The notes: generated by a model not told the origin, from the sequence alone. A stretch of 64,000 nt of DNA from Deltaproteobacteria bacterium (GCA_022710585.1 JAKLGV010000011.1:1-64000), one strand, 5' to 3'; shown: positions 38,747-51,470, numbered from the stretch's first letter. Translations and numbers: made by a program.

Positions 38747-41700
38747 GTGGAAGACGTTTTTAGTTATTTTGAAAAACCGAAAAATTTAGTTAAATTTAAC
38801 GCAATGCAGATTTCCATCGCATCGCCGGAAAAGATCCAGAGCTGGTCGCACGGAGAGGTCAAGAAACCGGAAACCATCAACTATCGCACATTCAAACCGG
38901 AAAAAGACGGATTGTTCTGTGCGAAGATTTTCGGACCGGTGAAGGATTATGAATGCCTCTGCGGGCGCTACAAGCGGATGAAACACCGTGGTGTGGTCTG
39001 CGAAAAGTGCGGTGTGGAAGTCATTCAGTCGAAAGTGCGCCGCGAACGGATGGGGCACATTACACTGGCCACGCCGGTGGCGCATATCTGGTTTTTGAAA
39101 AGTCTTCCCAGCCGCATCGGCAACGCGGTGGATCTTTCACTGAAAGAACTGGAAAAGGTTCTTTATTTTGAATCGTGGATTGTTCTGGATCCGAAGAACA
39201 CACCGCTCACCAAAAAAGATCTACTCACGGATGAAGAGTACGAAGAAGCCCGCGAACAGTATGGCAATGACGGTTTTGTGGCCGGCATCGGCGCCGAAGC
39301 CATCCGTCAGCTGCTGGAAGAAATTGATCTGGAAAAGCTCTATGAAGAACTGCGCGCCGAGATCGTCACCTCCGTTTCCGATACCAAGAAAAAGAAGCTG
39401 GTGAAGAGATTAAAAGTCGTCGAGGCGCTGCGCAAATCAGGCAATAAGCCGGAATGGATGATTTTAACGGTACTGCCGGTGATTCCGCCGGACCTGCGCC
39501 CGCTGGTTCCCCTCGATGGCGGACGTTTTGCCACGTCCGATCTGAACGATCTGTATCGCCGGGTCATCAACCGCAATAACCGCCTCAAGAGGCTGCAGGA
39601 GCTCAATGCCCCGGAAATTATCATCCGCAATGAAAAACGTATGCTGCAGGAAGCCGTGGACGTACTCTTTGACAACGGCCGCCGCGGCCGGGCGATTACC
39701 GGAACCAATAAACGCCCGCTCCGTTCCCTGTCCGATATGCTCAAAGGCAAGCAGGGGCGCTTCCGTCAGAATCTGCTGGGCAAACGCGTGGACTATTCCG
39801 GCCGTTCGGTGGTTACCGTCGGTCCGGATTTAAGACTGCATCAGTGCGGGCTGCCCAAAAAGATGGCCATCGAACTCTTCAAACCTTTCATTTACAACCG
39901 TTTGCTGGATAAAGGCTATGTCACGACGGTCAAGAGCGCCAAAAAGATGGTGGAAAAGGAAACCGCCGAAGTCTGGGACGCGTTGGATGAGGTGGTGCGC
40001 GAATATCCGGTCATCTTAAACCGTGCTCCCACGCTGCACCGACTGGGCATTCAGGCGTTTGAGCCGGTGTTGATTGAGGGCAAGGCCATTCAGCTTCATC
40101 CGCTGGTGTGCACGGCGTTCAACGCGGACTTTGACGGTGACCAGATGGCGGTCCATATCCCTCTTTCCATTGAAGCGCAGACGGAAGCCCGGGTTCTGAT
40201 GATGTCCACCAACAATATTCTGTCTCCGGCCAACGGAAGCCCGATCATTATTCCCAGCCAGGATATCGTTCTGGGCATTTATTATCTGACCCGGGAGAAG
40301 ACCGATGTAAAGGGCGAAGGCATGATCTTTGCCGATCCGGATGAAGTCCGCTCCGCCATCGATAATGGCGTGATTGATCTGCACGCGCGGATCAAGGTGC
40401 GCATCAATGGCGCGATGAAAAATACGACCGCCGGAAGAATCATCCTGTCGGAAATCGTGCCGGAAGAAATCGGTTTTGATGATATCAATAAATTGATGAA
40501 TAAAAAGCAACTGACCCATCTGATTGACCATTGCTATCGTCTTTGCGGGGACAAGACAACGATTATTCTGGCCGACAAATTGAAGGATCTCGGCTTTAAA
40601 TACGCGACGATTTCAGGCCTCTCCTTTGCCGTGGGCAACATGATTATTCCGGAGCACAAGAAACGTATCGTTCTGCAGGCGGATAAAGATGTTTTGAAGA
40701 TTCAGAAGCAGTATATGGACGGCTTGATTACCGATGGTGAGCGATATAATAAGGTCGTCGATATCTGGGCGCAGTCCACTGAAAAAATTGCTTCCGAAAT
40801 GTTGAAGGGTATCAGCACCGAGGAAGTCGCTGCCGCGGATGGCAAGAAACGAAAAATTGAAAGTTTCAATCCTATTTACATGATGGCTGATTCCGGGGCG
40901 CGCGGTTCCGGACAGCAGTTAAGACAGTTGGCCGGTATGCGCGGTCTGATGGCCAAACCGTCCGGTGAAATTATTGAAACTCCCATCACCGCCAATTTCC
41001 GCGAAGGCCTGACCGTTTTGCAGTACTTCATCTCGACGCACGGCGCCCGCAAAGGTCTGGCCGATACCGCGTTGAAGACGGCCAACTCCGGTTATCTGAC
41101 CAGACGGCTGGTGGATGTGGCTCAGGACAGCATCATCACCGAGCATGACTGTGAAACCGTTGACGGCGTTTACGTATCCGCTCTGATGGAAGGCGGTGAA
41201 ATTATTGAAACCGCCGGTGAGCGCGTGCTGGGTCGCGTCGCCCTCCAGGAAATCAAGGATCCGTTTACCGGAGAAGTGATCGTGAAAGCCAACCAGATGA
41301 TCGATGAAACCCTGGCGGATAGAATCGATCAGGCGGGCATTGAAAAAGTCAATATCCGGTCGGTTTTAACCTGTCGCTCCAAGCATGGCGTGTGCGCGAT
41401 GTGCTACGGACGAGATCTGGCTCACGGCCATCTGGTCAATATCGGCGAAGCGGTCGGTATCGTCGCCGCGCAATCCATCGGTGAACCGGGTACGCAGCTC
41501 ACGATGAGAACGTTCCATATCGGTGGAACGGCGAAATTTGATGAGCAGTCCACTCTGGTGGCCCGTCATGACGGCATCATCAAGTTTGTCAATCTCAGCA
41601 CGGTGAGAACCAAGGAAGGCGATCTGGTCGTGATGAAGCGCAACGGTGAAGTTCATGTTCTGGATGAACAGAAACGCAGCCGCGGCAAATATGTTCTTTC

Positions 41701-42841
41701 CTACGGCGCTCATTTGAAAGTGACCGATAACAGTGAAGTAAAGAAAGGCCAACTGATTGCCGAATGGGATCCCTTCTCCATCCCGATTCTGGCGGAAGTG
41801 GATGGAACGATTAAATTCGATGATATCACGGAAGGAAAAACAATGCAGGAGCAGGTTGACGAAGTGACCGGCCTGTCGCGCAAGATCATTGTTGAATACA
41901 AAGGCGGAGATTTGAGGCCGCGTGTTTCGATTAAGGACAGCAAGGGCAAAACCGCCAAACTGGCCGATTCCAATGCCGTTGCCCGTTATCTTCTGTCGGT
42001 GGGCGTCAACTTGGTTGTTTCGGAGGGTGATGGCGTCAAAGCCGGCGATATTATTGCCAAGATTCCGCGTGAAACAACAAAAACCAAAGATATTACAGGC
42101 GGTCTTCCCCGTGTGGCCGAGCTCTTCGAGGCCCGCAAACCCAAAGACTTTGCCGTCATCAGCGAAATCAGCGGTGTTGTGGAATATGGTAAAGACGCCA
42201 AAGGCAAGCGGAAGATCATTGTCCGTCCCGATGTGGGGGACGTGAAAGAATACCTTATCGCGAAAGGAAAGCATATCAGCGTTCAGGAAGGCGATCAGGT
42301 TACGCCCGGCGACGCTTTGATGTCCGGCGTCAATAATCCCCATGACATTCTTTCCATTAAGGGTGAGAAAGAACTGGCCCGGTACCTGGTGGATGAGGTT
42401 CAGGAAGTTTACCGTCTGCAGGGCGTCAAGATTAACGATAAGCACATGGAAGTCATTGTCCGTCAGATGCTCCGACGGGTTAAGGTAGCCGATCCCGGTG
42501 ACACAACGTTTATTGCCGATGAAAAGATCGAGCGTTACCGCTTCCTTGAGGAAAACGAAAAGATTATCGCTCAGGGCGGCCGCCCGGCCATCGGTGAACC
42601 ACTGCTGCTGGGCATCACCAAGGCGTCTCTGAGCACGCAGAGCTTTATTTCCGCTGCTTCCTTCCAGGAAACCACGAAAGTGCTCACCGAAGCCGCTCTT
42701 TCCGGCAAGACCGACTACTTAAGAGGTCTGAAAGAAAATGTAATTATGGGTCGATTGATTACGGCCGGCACGGGTCTGGTCATGTATCGCAAACTGGGGA
42801 TTAAACTGGAAAACGAAAATCCGGAGGCGGTTGCGGAATAA
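38747..42841 (+). CDS. rpoC: DNA-directed RNA polymerase subunit beta'
   Basis: This 1364-residue subunit holds the active-site magnesium motif NADFDGDQM near residue 460. Zinc site 1 has CLCG with CEKCG (about 66-90), and zinc site 2 has [13 protein letters not shown] near 885. The bridge/trigger region ([18 protein letters not shown]) is intact. It starts with GTG at 38747 after AGGACAGGAGA. No clear terminator follows before the str genes. Confidence 0.99.
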   Translation: MEDVFSYFEKPKNLVKFNAMQISIASPEKIQSWSHGEVKKPETINYRTFKPEKDGLFCAKIFGPVKDYECLCGRYKRMKHRGVVCEKCGVEVIQSKVRRERMGHITLATPVAHIWFLKSLPSRIGNAVDLSLKELEKVLYFESWIVLDPKNTPLTKKDLLTDEEYEEAREQYGNDGFVAGIGAEAIRQLLEEIDLEKLYEELRAEIVTSVSDTKKKKLVKRLKVVEALRKSGNKPEWMILTVLPVIPPDLRPLVPLDGGRFATSDLNDLYRRVINRNNRLKRLQELNAPEIIIRNEKRMLQEAVDVLFDNGRRGRAITGTNKRPLRSLSDMLKGKQGRFRQNLLGKRVDYSGRSVVTVGPDLRLHQCGLPKKMAIELFKPFIYNRLLDKGYVTTVKSAKKMVEKETAEVWDALDEVVREYPVILNRAPTLHRLGIQAFEPVLIEGKAIQLHPLVCTAFNADFDGDQMAVHIPLSIEAQTEARVLMMSTNNILSPANGSPIIIPSQDIVLGIYYLTREKTDVKGEGMIFADPDEVRSAIDNGVIDLHARIKVRINGAMKNTTAGRIILSEIVPEEIGFDDINKLMNKKQLTHLIDHCYRLCGDKTTIILADKLKDLGFKYATISGLSFAVGNMIIPEHKKRIVLQADKDVLKIQKQYMDGLITDGERYNKVVDIWAQSTEKIASEMLKGISTEEVAAADGKKRKIESFNPIYMMADSGARGSGQQLRQLAGMRGLMAKPSGEIIETPITANFREGLTVLQYFISTHGARKGLADTALKTANSGYLTRRLVDVAQDSIITEHDCETVDGVYVSALMEGGEIIETAGERVLGRVALQEIKDPFTGEVIVKANQMIDETLADRIDQAGIEKVNIRSVLTCRSKHGVCAMCYGRDLAHGHLVNIGEAVGIVAAQSIGEPGTQLTMRTFHIGGTAKFDEQSTLVARHDGIIKFVNLSTVRTKEGDLVVMKRNGEVHVLDEQKRSRGKYVLSYGAHLKVTDNSEVKKGQLIAEWDPFSIPILAEVDGTIKFDDITEGKTMQEQVDEVTGLSRKIIVEYKGGDLRPRVSIKDSKGKTAKLADSNAVARYLLSVGVNLVVSEGDGVKAGDIIAKIPRETTKTKDITGGLPRVAELFEARKPKDFAVISEISGVVEYGKDAKGKRKIIVRPDVGDVKEYLIAKGKHISVQEGDQVTPGDALMSGVNNPHDILSIKGEKELARYLVDEVQEVYRLQGVKINDKHMEVIVRQMLRRVKVADPGDTTFIADEKIERYRFLEENEKIIAQGGRPAIGEPLLLGITKASLSTQSFISAASFQETTKVLTEAALSGKTDYLRGLKENVIMGRLITAGTGLVMYRKLGIKLENENPEAVAE

Positions 42842-42864
42842 TTTAAAAATAAATATAAAAATGC

Positions 42865-42893
42865 TTGACATCTTTAATTTTAACTGGTACGTA
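42865..42893 (+). promoter_or_regulatory. Candidate promoter before rpsL
   Basis: TTGACA at 42865-42870 is followed at 17 bases by TACGTA, a poor -10, embedded in the palindrome GGTACGTACC (42886-42895). The rpoC-rpsL gap is a natural place for a str-operon promoter, but the -10 match is weak and the palindrome might instead be a protein site. Confidence 0.35.
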
Positions 42894-42948
42894 CCACCGG
42901 TTCGCTGCCCCAAATAGGATTAAAGGCAGTGATTTTTCAAGGAGGAAA

Positions 42949-43320
42949 ATGCCGACTATCAGTCAATTGATCCGGAAAGGCCGGATGAAAGTGAAAAAGA
43001 AAACTAATACGCCCGCGCTGGCGAGTTCGCCGCAGCGCAGAGGTGTTTGCGTGAGAGTTTACACAACGACTCCCAAGAAGCCGAATTCCGCTCTGCGAAA
43101 AGTGGCCAGGGTTCGCCTGACCAGTGGATATGAAGTTTCTTCTTATATTCCGGGCATCGGTCACAATCTGCAGGAACATTCTGTTGTTCTGGTGCGCGGG
43201 GGGAGAGTCAAGGATCTGCCCGGTGTACGCTATCATGTCATCAGGGGAACGCTGGATACCGTAGGCGTGCAGGACCGTAAACAGGGTCGATCCAAGTATG
43301 GTGCGAAAAAGCCAAGCTAA
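42949..43320 (+). CDS. rpsL: 30S ribosomal protein S12
   Basis: This 123-residue decoding-centre protein has [16 protein letters not shown] and [13 protein letters not shown], with streptomycin-sensitive lysines in place. ATG 42949 follows GGAGGAAA directly; the longer in-frame start at 42865 lies in the presumed promoter and is rejected. Confidence 0.98.
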   Translation: MPTISQLIRKGRMKVKKKTNTPALASSPQRRGVCVRVYTTTPKKPNSALRKVARVRLTSGYEVSSYIPGIGHNLQEHSVVLVRGGRVKDLPGVRYHVIRGTLDTVGVQDRKQGRSKYGAKKPS

Positions 43321-43334
43321 ACGGAGACAATGAA

Positions 43335-43805
43335 ATGCCGAGAAGACGGGAAGTAGAAAAAAGAGATATTTTGCCGGATCCCAAGTTTAATAATAAACTG
43401 GTCGCAAAATTCATTAATTCTTTATTGAAAAGAGGCAAGAAAAGCGTTGCGGAAAGCATTCTGTATGGGGCTTTCGATATCATTGAAAAGCGGGTCAAGG
43501 AACAGCCGGTCGAATTTTTTGAAAAGGCTGTCAATAATGTCAAACCTGTGATTGAAGTCAAATCCAGAAGAGTCGGCGGTTCCACTTATCAGGTGCCGAC
43601 GGAAGTCGTTCCATCCAGGCGCACCGCGCTGGCCATTCGATGGCTGATTTCCAACGCCCAGGAGAGGGCGGAAAAAACCATGCGGGAAAAACTGGCCGCG
43701 GAACTGATTGATGCCGCGAACAACCGGGGTGGAGCGATCAAGAAAAAAGAAGCTGTGCATAAGATGGCGGAGGCCAATAAAGCCTTTGCGCATTATAAAT
43801 TTTAA
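43335..43805 (+). CDS. rpsG: 30S ribosomal protein S7
   Basis: This 156-residue protein nucleates the 30S head. [20 protein letters not shown] and [13 protein letters not shown] are family segments. In the usual str operon fusA follows; here the next gene is tuf, 56 bases on. Confidence 0.98.
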   Translation: MPRRREVEKRDILPDPKFNNKLVAKFINSLLKRGKKSVAESILYGAFDIIEKRVKEQPVEFFEKAVNNVKPVIEVKSRRVGGSTYQVPTEVVPSRRTALAIRWLISNAQERAEKTMREKLAAELIDAANNRGGAIKKKEAVHKMAEANKAFAHYKF

Positions 43806-43861
43806 ATAACCATTTAAACGATAGGGAAACTAACCATTCAAAGTTAAGGAGGATAGGTGAG

Positions 43862-45055
<1,194 letters not shown>

Positions 45056-45075
45056 AAAAGTAGGTTAGCTAACCC

Positions 45076-45384
45076 ATGAAAGAACAAAAGATTAGAATTC
45101 GTCTAAAAGCTTACGATTATAAACTGTTGGATCGCTCCGTGGAAGAGATTGTGGAAACAGCCAAAAAAACCGGTGCGCGTGTCGCCGGCCCCATACCGAT
45201 TCCTACTGAGATCAATAAGTATTGCGTGAACCGATCACCTCATGTGGATAAGAAGTCTCGCGAGCAGTTTGAAATCCGAACCCATAAAAGACTGGTTGAT
45301 ATTGTTGAGCCTACGCAGGCCACGGTGGATGCCTTAATGAAACTGGATCTGTCCGCCGGGGTGGATGTGGAAATTAAAGCGTAG
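45076..45384 (+). CDS. rpsJ: 30S ribosomal protein S10
   Basis: This 102-residue protein has [16 protein letters not shown] and [20 protein letters not shown], matching S10 (also NusE, part of antitermination complexes). A 12-base perfect palindrome, GGTTAGCTAACC (45063-45074), ends one base before the ATG and contains the only ribosome-site-like bases, so start accessibility may be structured. Confidence 0.98.
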   Translation: MKEQKIRIRLKAYDYKLLDRSVEEIVETAKKTGARVAGPIPIPTEINKYCVNRSPHVDKKSREQFEIRTHKRLVDIVEPTQATVDALMKLDLSAGVDVEIKA

Positions 45385-45398
45385 GCGTATTGAAGAAC

Positions 45399-45436
45399 AA
45401 TTGAAGGATGGCATTAAAAAATGCCATCCTTCAATT
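45399..45436. other. Perfect 17-bp hairpin between rpsJ and rplC
   Basis: An uninterrupted 17-pair stem (45399-45415 with 45420-45436) closes an AAAA loop; its core is GAAGGATGGCATT with its exact complement. It nearly fills the 89-base gap from rpsJ to rplC. Only a broken T-run follows, so as a terminator it would be imperfect. It may be an mRNA processing or stabiliser hairpin, a regulatory site in the S10 operon, or a bidirectional attenuator. Confidence 0.8.
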
Positions 45437-45473
45437 CAATATTTAAATGTTTACAAAAAAAATGGAAGATCAG

Positions 45474-46100
45474 ATGAGCAAGGGAATTATTGGTAAGAAA
45501 TTAGGAATGACTCAGGTCTTTGCGGATGACGGTTCAGCCGTGGGCGTTACCGCTGTTGAAGTTGAACCATCGGTTGTTTTACAGATCAAGACAAAGGACA
45601 AAGACGGCTACGACGCGGTTCAGCTGGGGTACGGTCGCGTAAAGCAGAAGAATGTTACCAAGCCGATGCAAGGCCACTTCAACAAGGCCAACAAAGGATG
45701 CTTTCGTTTTGTGAGAGAATTTCCCGTACAGTCTGAAATGTATGATGTGGGACAGGAAATTACGGCTGACATTTTTAAGATGGGAGATTATGTGGATGTG
45801 GTCGGAACATCCAAAGGCAAGGGTTTCCAAGGTGTTATGAAAAGACACGGATTCGGCGGCGGCAGGGCCACGCATGGTTCGATGTTTCATCGCGCTCCCG
45901 GTTCCATCGGCGCCAGCGCCGATCCCTCGCGCGTTTTTAAAGGAACCCGGATGGGCGGTCAGATGGGCAATGTCCGAAAAACCACCCAGAACTTAGAGGT
46001 TTGGCAGGTGCGGTCCGACAGAAATTTGCTCCTGTTGAAGGGCGCGGTTCCCGGCAGCAGAAACGGTTTTATAATAATCAAGAAAGCAAAGAAAAAATAG
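45474..46100 (+). CDS. rplC: 50S ribosomal protein L3
   Basis: This protein of about 208 residues opens with [20 protein letters not shown] and has [20 protein letters not shown] near the peptidyl transferase centre. ATG 45474 has GGAAG six bases upstream and fits the family; an earlier in-frame ATG at 45447 adds residues with no family match. Confidence 0.97.
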   Translation: MSKGIIGKKLGMTQVFADDGSAVGVTAVEVEPSVVLQIKTKDKDGYDAVQLGYGRVKQKNVTKPMQGHFNKANKGCFRFVREFPVQSEMYDVGQEITADIFKMGDYVDVVGTSKGKGFQGVMKRHGFGGGRATHGSMFHRAPGSIGASADPSRVFKGTRMGGQMGNVRKTTQNLEVWQVRSDRNLLLLKGAVPGSRNGFIIIKKAKKK

Positions 46101-46128
46101 TTAATAAGGCACATCTGGAGTTATGAAC

Positions 46129-46752
46129 ATGGCAGTTGCGGATGTTTTTGATATTCAAAAAAATAAAGTTGCTCAAGTTGAACTGAACGATGCCGTTTTC
46201 GGCGCGGAGGTCAACGAAGCGGTGATTTACGACGTAGTGAAAATGCAGTTGGCCGCCAGACGCTCCGGCACGGCAGACACCAAAACCAGAAGCGATGTTA
46301 GTGGAGGCGGAAAAAAACCGTGGCGTCAGAAGGGGACAGGCCGCGCCCGATCGGGGTCGTCAAGATCCCCCATCTGGAGAAAGGGCGGAACGGTTTTCGG
46401 TCCTCATCCCAGAGACTATGCGTACAGCGTTCCCAAAAAAATCCGCAGGAAAGCGCTGATCTCTGCGCTGAGCATGAAATTCAAAGACAAGAAGATGGTT
46501 ATCCTGAAAGATTTCCCCATGGAAAAAATCAGCACCAAGGTTTTCCAAAACGTGGTTGATCTTTTCGATTTCAAAAAAGCGCTTTTTGTTCTGGATGACA
46601 ATAATGACGTTTTGTTGAAGTCTTCGCGCAATATTCAAAACGTTAAGATGATCAGGTCAGAGGGAATTAATGTTTATGATATTATGAATTGTGAGCATAT
46701 CATTCTTCTCGAACCCTCCGTAAAAAAGATTGAGGGGGCATTGCTGGTATAA
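46129..46752 (+). CDS. rplD: 50S ribosomal protein L4
   Basis: This protein of about 207 residues has the rRNA-binding extended loop SGGGKKPWRQKGTGRARSG. ATG 46129 is chosen because GGAG lies eight bases upstream; ATG 46123 is only two bases from it. In E. coli L4 represses the S10 operon; the site is not shown to exist here. Its stop overlaps the rplW start by one base. Confidence 0.97.
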   Translation: MAVADVFDIQKNKVAQVELNDAVFGAEVNEAVIYDVVKMQLAARRSGTADTKTRSDVSGGGKKPWRQKGTGRARSGSSRSPIWRKGGTVFGPHPRDYAYSVPKKIRRKALISALSMKFKDKKMVILKDFPMEKISTKVFQNVVDLFDFKKALFVLDDNNDVLLKSSRNIQNVKMIRSEGINVYDIMNCEHIILLEPSVKKIEGALLV

Positions 46753-47039
46753 TGGAATTAAACAAAGTAGTAAAGCGATTGCTGGTGACGGAAAAAACGA
46801 CCGCCGCGCGGGACGACTTGAATAAGTATTTCTTGGAAGTGAACCCGAAGGCAAATAAGGTGGAAATCAAGGCAGCAGTGGAAAAGCTTTTCAAAGTCAA
46901 AGTCCTGGAGGTGCGCGTGATGCACGTTTTGGGAAAAAAGAAGAGAATGGGCAGAACGATCGGCCAGAAGAGTTCGTGGAAAAAAGCCGTCGTGACGTTG
47001 GCTGAAGGCAGCAGGATTGAGTTTGCCGAAGGCATCTAA
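46752..47039 (+). CDS. rplW: 50S ribosomal protein L23
   Basis: This 95-residue protein lies at the exit tunnel, where SRP and trigger factor dock. VVKRLLVTEKTTAARDD and FKVKVLEVRVMHVLGKKKR are typical. Its ATG overlaps the rplD stop in TAATG, so translation is coupled. Confidence 0.97.
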   Translation: MELNKVVKRLLVTEKTTAARDDLNKYFLEVNPKANKVEIKAAVEKLFKVKVLEVRVMHVLGKKKRMGRTIGQKSSWKKAVVTLAEGSRIEFAEGI

Positions 47040-47062
47040 GAACTGGTTGAAGGATTGAACTG

Positions 47063-47887
47063 ATGGGAATTATTAAATATAAGCCGACATCTCCCGGAAG
47101 AAGATTTCAGAGCGTTTCCGATTTTGCTGAAATCACTTCTACCGAACCGGTGAAGGCGCTGTTAAAACCGTTAAGGAAAAAAGGAGGCCGTAACTGCTAC
47201 GGTCGAGTGACAGCCCGTCATATCGGCGGCGGACATAAGCAGAAATACAGAATAATCGATTTCTGCCGAAACAAACCGGACATTCCGGCCAAAGTCGCCA
47301 CGATCGAATACGATCCGAACCGCACGGCGAGAATCGCTCTGCTCAATTATCGCGACGGCGAAAAAAGATATATTGTCGCTCCGGCGCAGGTCAATGTCGG
47401 CGATATTTTATACAGCGGAGAAAAGGCGGACATCAAACCCGGCAATGCGGTACCACTGAAATACATACCGTTGGGATCCTTGATTCATAACGTGGAATTA
47501 AAGGTTGGCCGTGGCGGACAGCTGGTCCGGTCGGCCGGCGCCTATGGTCAGTTGATGGCCAAAGAAGGAAATTACGCTCAGGTCCGACTTCCGTCGGGTG
47601 AAGTGCGCAAGGTCTTCATCGAGTGTATGGCAACTATCGGACCGGTGGGAAACAACGACCACGAGAATATCAGCATCGGCAAGGCGGGGCGAAAACGCTG
47701 GTTGGGCAAAAAACCGCATGTCCGCGGCGTGGTTATGAATCCGGTGGATCATCCGATGGGAGGTGGCGAAGGCAAATCGTCCGGTGGCCGGCATCCGTGT
47801 ACACCATGGGGAATTCCGACAAAGGGTCATAAAACGAGAAAAAATAAGAGAACCGATAAATATATTGTTAAGAGAAGAGGTAAATAA
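47063..47887 (+). CDS. rplB: 50S ribosomal protein L2
   Basis: This 274-residue protein supports peptidyl transferase assembly. [19 protein letters not shown] and the C-terminal [20 protein letters not shown] with [12 protein letters not shown] are intact, including the conserved His in DHPMGGG. Confidence 0.98.
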   Translation: MGIIKYKPTSPGRRFQSVSDFAEITSTEPVKALLKPLRKKGGRNCYGRVTARHIGGGHKQKYRIIDFCRNKPDIPAKVATIEYDPNRTARIALLNYRDGEKRYIVAPAQVNVGDILYSGEKADIKPGNAVPLKYIPLGSLIHNVELKVGRGGQLVRSAGAYGQLMAKEGNYAQVRLPSGEVRKVFIECMATIGPVGNNDHENISIGKAGRKRWLGKKPHVRGVVMNPVDHPMGGGEGKSSGGRHPCTPWGIPTKGHKTRKNKRTDKYIVKRRGK

Positions 47888-47889
47888 GC

Positions 47890-48168
47890 GTGGCACGTTC
47901 GATCAAAAAAGGTCCGTATATTGAAGAGAGGTTGCTGGCTAAAATCAGAAAAATGGAAGCCGAAGGAACCAAAAATGTTGTCAAGACATGGTCACGGCGT
48001 TCCACTATTACACCGGAGCTGATTGGTTATACCTTTGCCGTGCATAACGGAAAAAAATTCATTCCGGTTTATGTGACGGAAAATATGGTGGGACATAAGC
48101 TCGGCGAATTCGCGCCGACCCGGGTTTTCTTTTCACATTCAGGAGATCGTAAGACTAAAGTGAGCTAG
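47890..48168 (+). CDS. rpsS: 30S ribosomal protein S19
   Basis: This 92-residue 30S head protein begins [17 protein letters not shown] and has [25 protein letters not shown] at 47890 starts two bases after the rplB stop. Confidence 0.97.
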   Translation: MARSIKKGPYIEERLLAKIRKMEAEGTKNVVKTWSRRSTITPELIGYTFAVHNGKKFIPVYVTENMVGHKLGEFAPTRVFFSHSGDRKTKVS

Positions 48169-48211
48169 CCGTATGCAAGGATATGGCAGGTAAGGTTTGG
48201 AGTTAATCAAT

Positions 48212-48544
48212 ATGGAAGCAAAAGCAGTTGCAAAATATATTCGGATGTCGCCGCAGAAAGTAAGACTGGTGGCCGACCTGATCAGAGGGAAAAGGGTGCA
48301 GGAAGCGAAGAATGTTCTTCTCTTCACCAGAAAATACGCCGCGGGTATTGTCGCCAACGTGCTGAAATCAGCGGTTGCCAATGCCGCCCAGAATCCCAAT
48401 ATTGACGAAAACATTCTTTATGTAAAAGAAATTTTTGTGGACCAGGGCCCTGCTTTAAAGCGCTGGCGTGCCAGGGCGCAGGGAAGAGCGGCGGGCATTA
48501 AAAAAAGAACTTCGCACATTACAGTTATTTTGGACGAAATTTAA
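48212..48544 (+). CDS. rplV: 50S ribosomal protein L22
   Basis: This 110-residue protein lines the exit tunnel; [20 protein letters not shown] and the tunnel hairpin [15 protein letters not shown] are diagnostic. ATG 48212 has GGAG nine bases upstream; an in-frame TTG at 48197 is less likely. Confidence 0.97.
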   Translation: MEAKAVAKYIRMSPQKVRLVADLIRGKRVQEAKNVLLFTRKYAAGIVANVLKSAVANAAQNPNIDENILYVKEIFVDQGPALKRWRARAQGRAAGIKKRTSHITVILDEI

Positions 48545-48555
48545 GGAGGTGCGGT

Positions 48556-49203
48556 TTGGGTCAGAAGGTTAACCCGGTAGGATTACGGTTGGGCTACATT
48601 AAAAAGTGGCAGTCAGTATGGTACACCGATAAAAAATACAGTGAAGTGCTGCACGAGGATTTGCAGATCAGGAAGTATCTGAAGAAAAAACTGTATCATG
48701 CAGGAATCGCCAAAATTGAGATAGAGAGAGCGGCCAACAAAGCCAAGGTCAATATTTATTCGGCCCGCCCCGGCGTCATCATCGGAAAAAAAGGGTCAGA
48801 AATTGAAAAACTCAAATCCGAGATCGAAAAATTTTCAAAATCGGAAATCATTATTAACATCCTGGAAGTGCGCAAGCCGGAAGTGGATGCCCAACTGGTT
48901 GCCGAAAATGTGGCGAGTCAGCTGGAAAAAAGAGTGGCGTTTCGCCGGGCCATGAAAAAATGCGTGGGTTACGCTCTGAAATTTGGCGCCAAGGGAATTA
49001 AAATCGCCTGCTCGGGAAGACTGGGAGGCGCGGAAATGTCCAGAGCGGAATGGTATCGTGAAGGTCGTGTACCACTGCACACACTCCGGGCGGATATCGA
49101 TTACGGTTTCACGGAGGCCAATACCGCTTACGGATTAATCGGGGTTAAAGTTTTCATTTTCCACGGAGAAGTCTTGCCGACCAAAAATGAAAAAGCAAAA
49201 TAA
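48556..49203 (+). CDS. rpsC: 30S ribosomal protein S3
   Basis: This 215-residue protein has [20 protein letters not shown], the KH domain with [16 protein letters not shown], and the C-terminal [17 protein letters not shown]. The start is TTG 48556 with AAGGAGG six bases upstream, which overlaps the rplV stop. Confidence 0.98.
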   Translation: MGQKVNPVGLRLGYIKKWQSVWYTDKKYSEVLHEDLQIRKYLKKKLYHAGIAKIEIERAANKAKVNIYSARPGVIIGKKGSEIEKLKSEIEKFSKSEIIINILEVRKPEVDAQLVAENVASQLEKRVAFRRAMKKCVGYALKFGAKGIKIACSGRLGGAEMSRAEWYREGRVPLHTLRADIDYGFTEANTAYGLIGVKVFIFHGEVLPTKNEKAK

Positions 49204-49274
49204 ATTCTGCCTGCAGATCTGACGATTGATATGGCAGCGGTTTACAGGGATAGGAACAACGGGAGTTTTGTTTT

Positions 49275-49697
49275 ATGTTAATGCCGAAAAGGGTAAAATT
49301 CAGAAAGTTACAGAAAGGCCGGATGGGCGGTAAAGCCACCAGAGGCGGCTCCATCGCCTTTGGTGAATATGGATTGCAGGCGGCGGAATGCGGCTGGATT
49401 ACATCCAGGCAGATTGAAGCGGCCCGTGTCGCCATGACTCGTCACGTCAAGCGCGGAGGAAGAATCTGGATTCGGATCTTCCCCCATAAATCCGTGACGA
49501 AAAAGCCGGCTGAAACCCGTATGGGTAAAGGGAAAGGCGCTCCGGAAGGATGGGTGGCAGTCGTCAAACCCGGCGCTGTACTGTATGAGATGGAAGGCGT
49601 TTCCAAAGAGGTGGCCAAAGAGGCATTTCGTTTGGCCGCGCATAAATTATCCATCGCCACTAAATTTTTATCGAGGGATATTGCTGATGAAAATTAA
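49275..49697 (+). CDS. rplP: 50S ribosomal protein L16
   Basis: This 140-residue protein contacts A-site t[22 protein letters not shown] and [20 protein letters not shown] are typical. Its last 11 bases overlap the start of rpmC. Confidence 0.98.
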   Translation: MLMPKRVKFRKLQKGRMGGKATRGGSIAFGEYGLQAAECGWITSRQIEAARVAMTRHVKRGGRIWIRIFPHKSVTKKPAETRMGKGKGAPEGWVAVVKPGAVLYEMEGVSKEVAKEAFRLAAHKLSIATKFLSRDIADEN

Positions 49698-49881
49698 AGA
49701 AATCAGAGCTCTCGACATCAACGGGCTCAAACAGAAAATAGAAGACTTGAGCGAAGAGCTCTTCCGCCTGAAGATCAGGCATGCATCCGGACAACTGGAA
49801 TCAACAGTCATGCTGGGTAAAATACGCAAGGATATTGCCCGTGTCAACACTGTGTTGAAAGAAAAGGAGGCAGCGAGTTAA
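49687..49881 (+). CDS. rpmC: 50S ribosomal protein L29
   Basis: This 64-residue two-helix protein at the tunnel exit has [18 protein letters not shown] and [20 protein letters not shown] 49687 lies inside the end of rplP; an upstream in-frame start at 49585 is buried in rplP and has no family match. Confidence 0.96.
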   Translation: MKIKEIRALDINGLKQKIEDLSEELFRLKIRHASGQLESTVMLGKIRKDIARVNTVLKEKEAAS

Positions 49882-49882
49882 C

Positions 49883-50140
49883 GTGGATCAAAGAGGATTT
49901 AATCGCACCATTAAAGGCGTGGTAGTCAGCAATAAAATGGATAAAACAATCGTGGTCAGAGCAGAGCGTCTGGTCAAACATCCTGTTTTTCACAAATATG
50001 TGCGCAAGCACGTCAAATATAAGGCTCATGACGAACGGAATCAGAGCAAGGTTGGAGACACTGTTTTAATTATCGAATCGCGTCCGTTAAGCAGGGAAAA
50101 ACGCTGGCGAATGCTGGAAATTTTGGAGAAGGCAAAATAG
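49883..50140 (+). CDS. rpsQ: 30S ribosomal protein S17
   Basis: This 85-residue OB-fold protein has [39 protein letters not shown] and [15 protein letters not shown]. The start is GTG 49883, one base after rpmC; the AGGAGG for it lies in the rpmC tail at somewhat long spacing. Confidence 0.97.
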   Translation: MDQRGFNRTIKGVVVSNKMDKTIVVRAERLVKHPVFHKYVRKHVKYKAHDERNQSKVGDTVLIIESRPLSREKRWRMLEILEKAK

Positions 50141-50185
50141 ATTAACTGGTGGAGTTGATCCAGTCAGTTTGGTGAGGATTTTTTT

Positions 50186-50554
50186 ATGATTCAGATGCAG
50201 ACCATACTCAATGTTGCGGATAATTCAGGCGCCAAGAAAGTCGCATGTATTAAGGTGCTGGGTGGCTCCAAACGTCGATACGCAAGTTTGGGTGACGTTA
50301 TAGTTGTTTCCGTCAAGGAAGCGATTCCGAATTCCAAAGTTAAAAAAGGCGATGTGCTCAAAGCCGTTATCGTGCGTACCGTGAAGGAAGTTCGAAGACC
50401 GGATGGATCTTATCTGAAGTTTGATGATAATTCGGCGGTTTTGATTTCCAATCAGATGGAACCCATAGGGACACGAATTTTTGGACCTGTCGCCCGTGAG
50501 CTGAGAGCGAGACAGTTCATGAAAATTATATCTCTGGCTCCTGAAGTTTTGTAA
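50186..50554 (+). CDS. rplN: 50S ribosomal protein L14
   Basis: This 122-residue protein begins [19 protein letters not shown] and ends REARQFMKI-like ([17 protein letters not shown]), as expected. ATG 50186 has GAGGA about nine bases upstream. Confidence 0.98.
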   Translation: MIQMQTILNVADNSGAKKVACIKVLGGSKRRYASLGDVIVVSVKEAIPNSKVKKGDVLKAVIVRTVKEVRRPDGSYLKFDDNSAVLISNQMEPIGTRIFGPVARELRARQFMKIISLAPEVL

Positions 50555-50576
50555 AAACGTTTCGCAGAGGGGAAAA

Positions 50577-50891
50577 ATGAGTTTAAGTAAAATTAAAAAA
50601 GGGGATGTGGTTAAGGTACTTGCCGGAAAAGACAGAGGCAAAACCGGCAAGGTGTTAACGGTAATTCCCGAAAAAGGCAGGATCACGGTCGAGAAGGTCA
50701 ATATCATCAAGAAGCATAAAAGACCGGACCAGAAATCCAAGGGTGGTATCGTTGAAAAAGAAGGATCAATCAACATCTCCAATGTTGGTCTGTTCTGTAA
50801 TAAGTGCAAAAAAGCCGTCCGGGCCCAGAACAAAACGCTGGAAGACGGCAAAAAGTTGCGCATCTGCTGCAAATGTAAAGAAGTTATTTAA
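50577..50891 (+). CDS. rplX: 50S ribosomal protein L24
   Basis: This 104-residue assembly-initiator protein has a KOW motif ([20 protein letters not shown]), [15 protein letters not shown], and a C-terminal Cys cluster (CNKC and CCKC) that may bind zinc. Confidence 0.97.
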   Translation: MSLSKIKKGDVVKVLAGKDRGKTGKVLTVIPEKGRITVEKVNIIKKHKRPDQKSKGGIVEKEGSINISNVGLFCNKCKKAVRAQNKTLEDGKKLRICCKCKEVI

Positions 50892-50906
50892 TGTGGGTTA
50901 TATAAC

Positions 50907-51446
50907 ATGGCAAGATTAAAAGATTATTATCTAAAAACGGTTGTTCCGGCTCTGGTGAAGGAATTCGATTATAAGAATCCGATGCAGGTGCCCAAAATGG
51001 AAAAGATTGTCATCAATATGGGTTTGGGCGAAGCCATTCAGAACGTGAAGATTATTGATGGAGCGGTGCAGGAACTGGCGGCTATTACCGGTCAAAAGCC
51101 GGTTGTCAACAAGGCCAAAAAGTCCATCGCGACGTTCAAGCTCAGACAGGGGATGCCCATCGGCTGTTCGGTCACGCTGAGAAAACAGATTATGTACGAG
51201 TTTTTCGACCGTCTGGTGAATGCGGCTCTGCCCAAGGTGAGAGACTTTCGCGGCGTTTCCGCCAACGCGTTTGATGGCCGTGGGAATTTCTCAATCGGTT
51301 TGCAGGAACAGATCATTTTCCCGGAAATAGAGTATGACAAGGTGGAAAAAATCAAGGGAATGAACATTACCATCGTGACGAGCGCCAAGACGGATCAGGA
51401 AGCCAGATTTTTATTGAAAATGATGGGTGTTCCTTTTAAACAATAA
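50907..51446 (+). CDS. rplE: 50S ribosomal protein L5
   Basis: This 179-residue protein binds 5S rRNA and P-site t[39 protein letters not shown] and the [18 protein letters not shown] segment are intact. Confidence 0.98.
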   Translation: MARLKDYYLKTVVPALVKEFDYKNPMQVPKMEKIVINMGLGEAIQNVKIIDGAVQELAAITGQKPVVNKAKKSIATFKLRQGMPIGCSVTLRKQIMYEFFDRLVNAALPKVRDFRGVSANAFDGRGNFSIGLQEQIIFPEIEYDKVEKIKGMNITIVTSAKTDQEARFLLKMMGVPFKQ

Positions 51447-51470
51447 ATTAAAAGCCTCGGAGGATATGGC

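Noticed and set aside
41366-42445. 359-codon minus-strand frame opposite rpoC
   Set aside because: Antisense shadow with no recognisable motifs.
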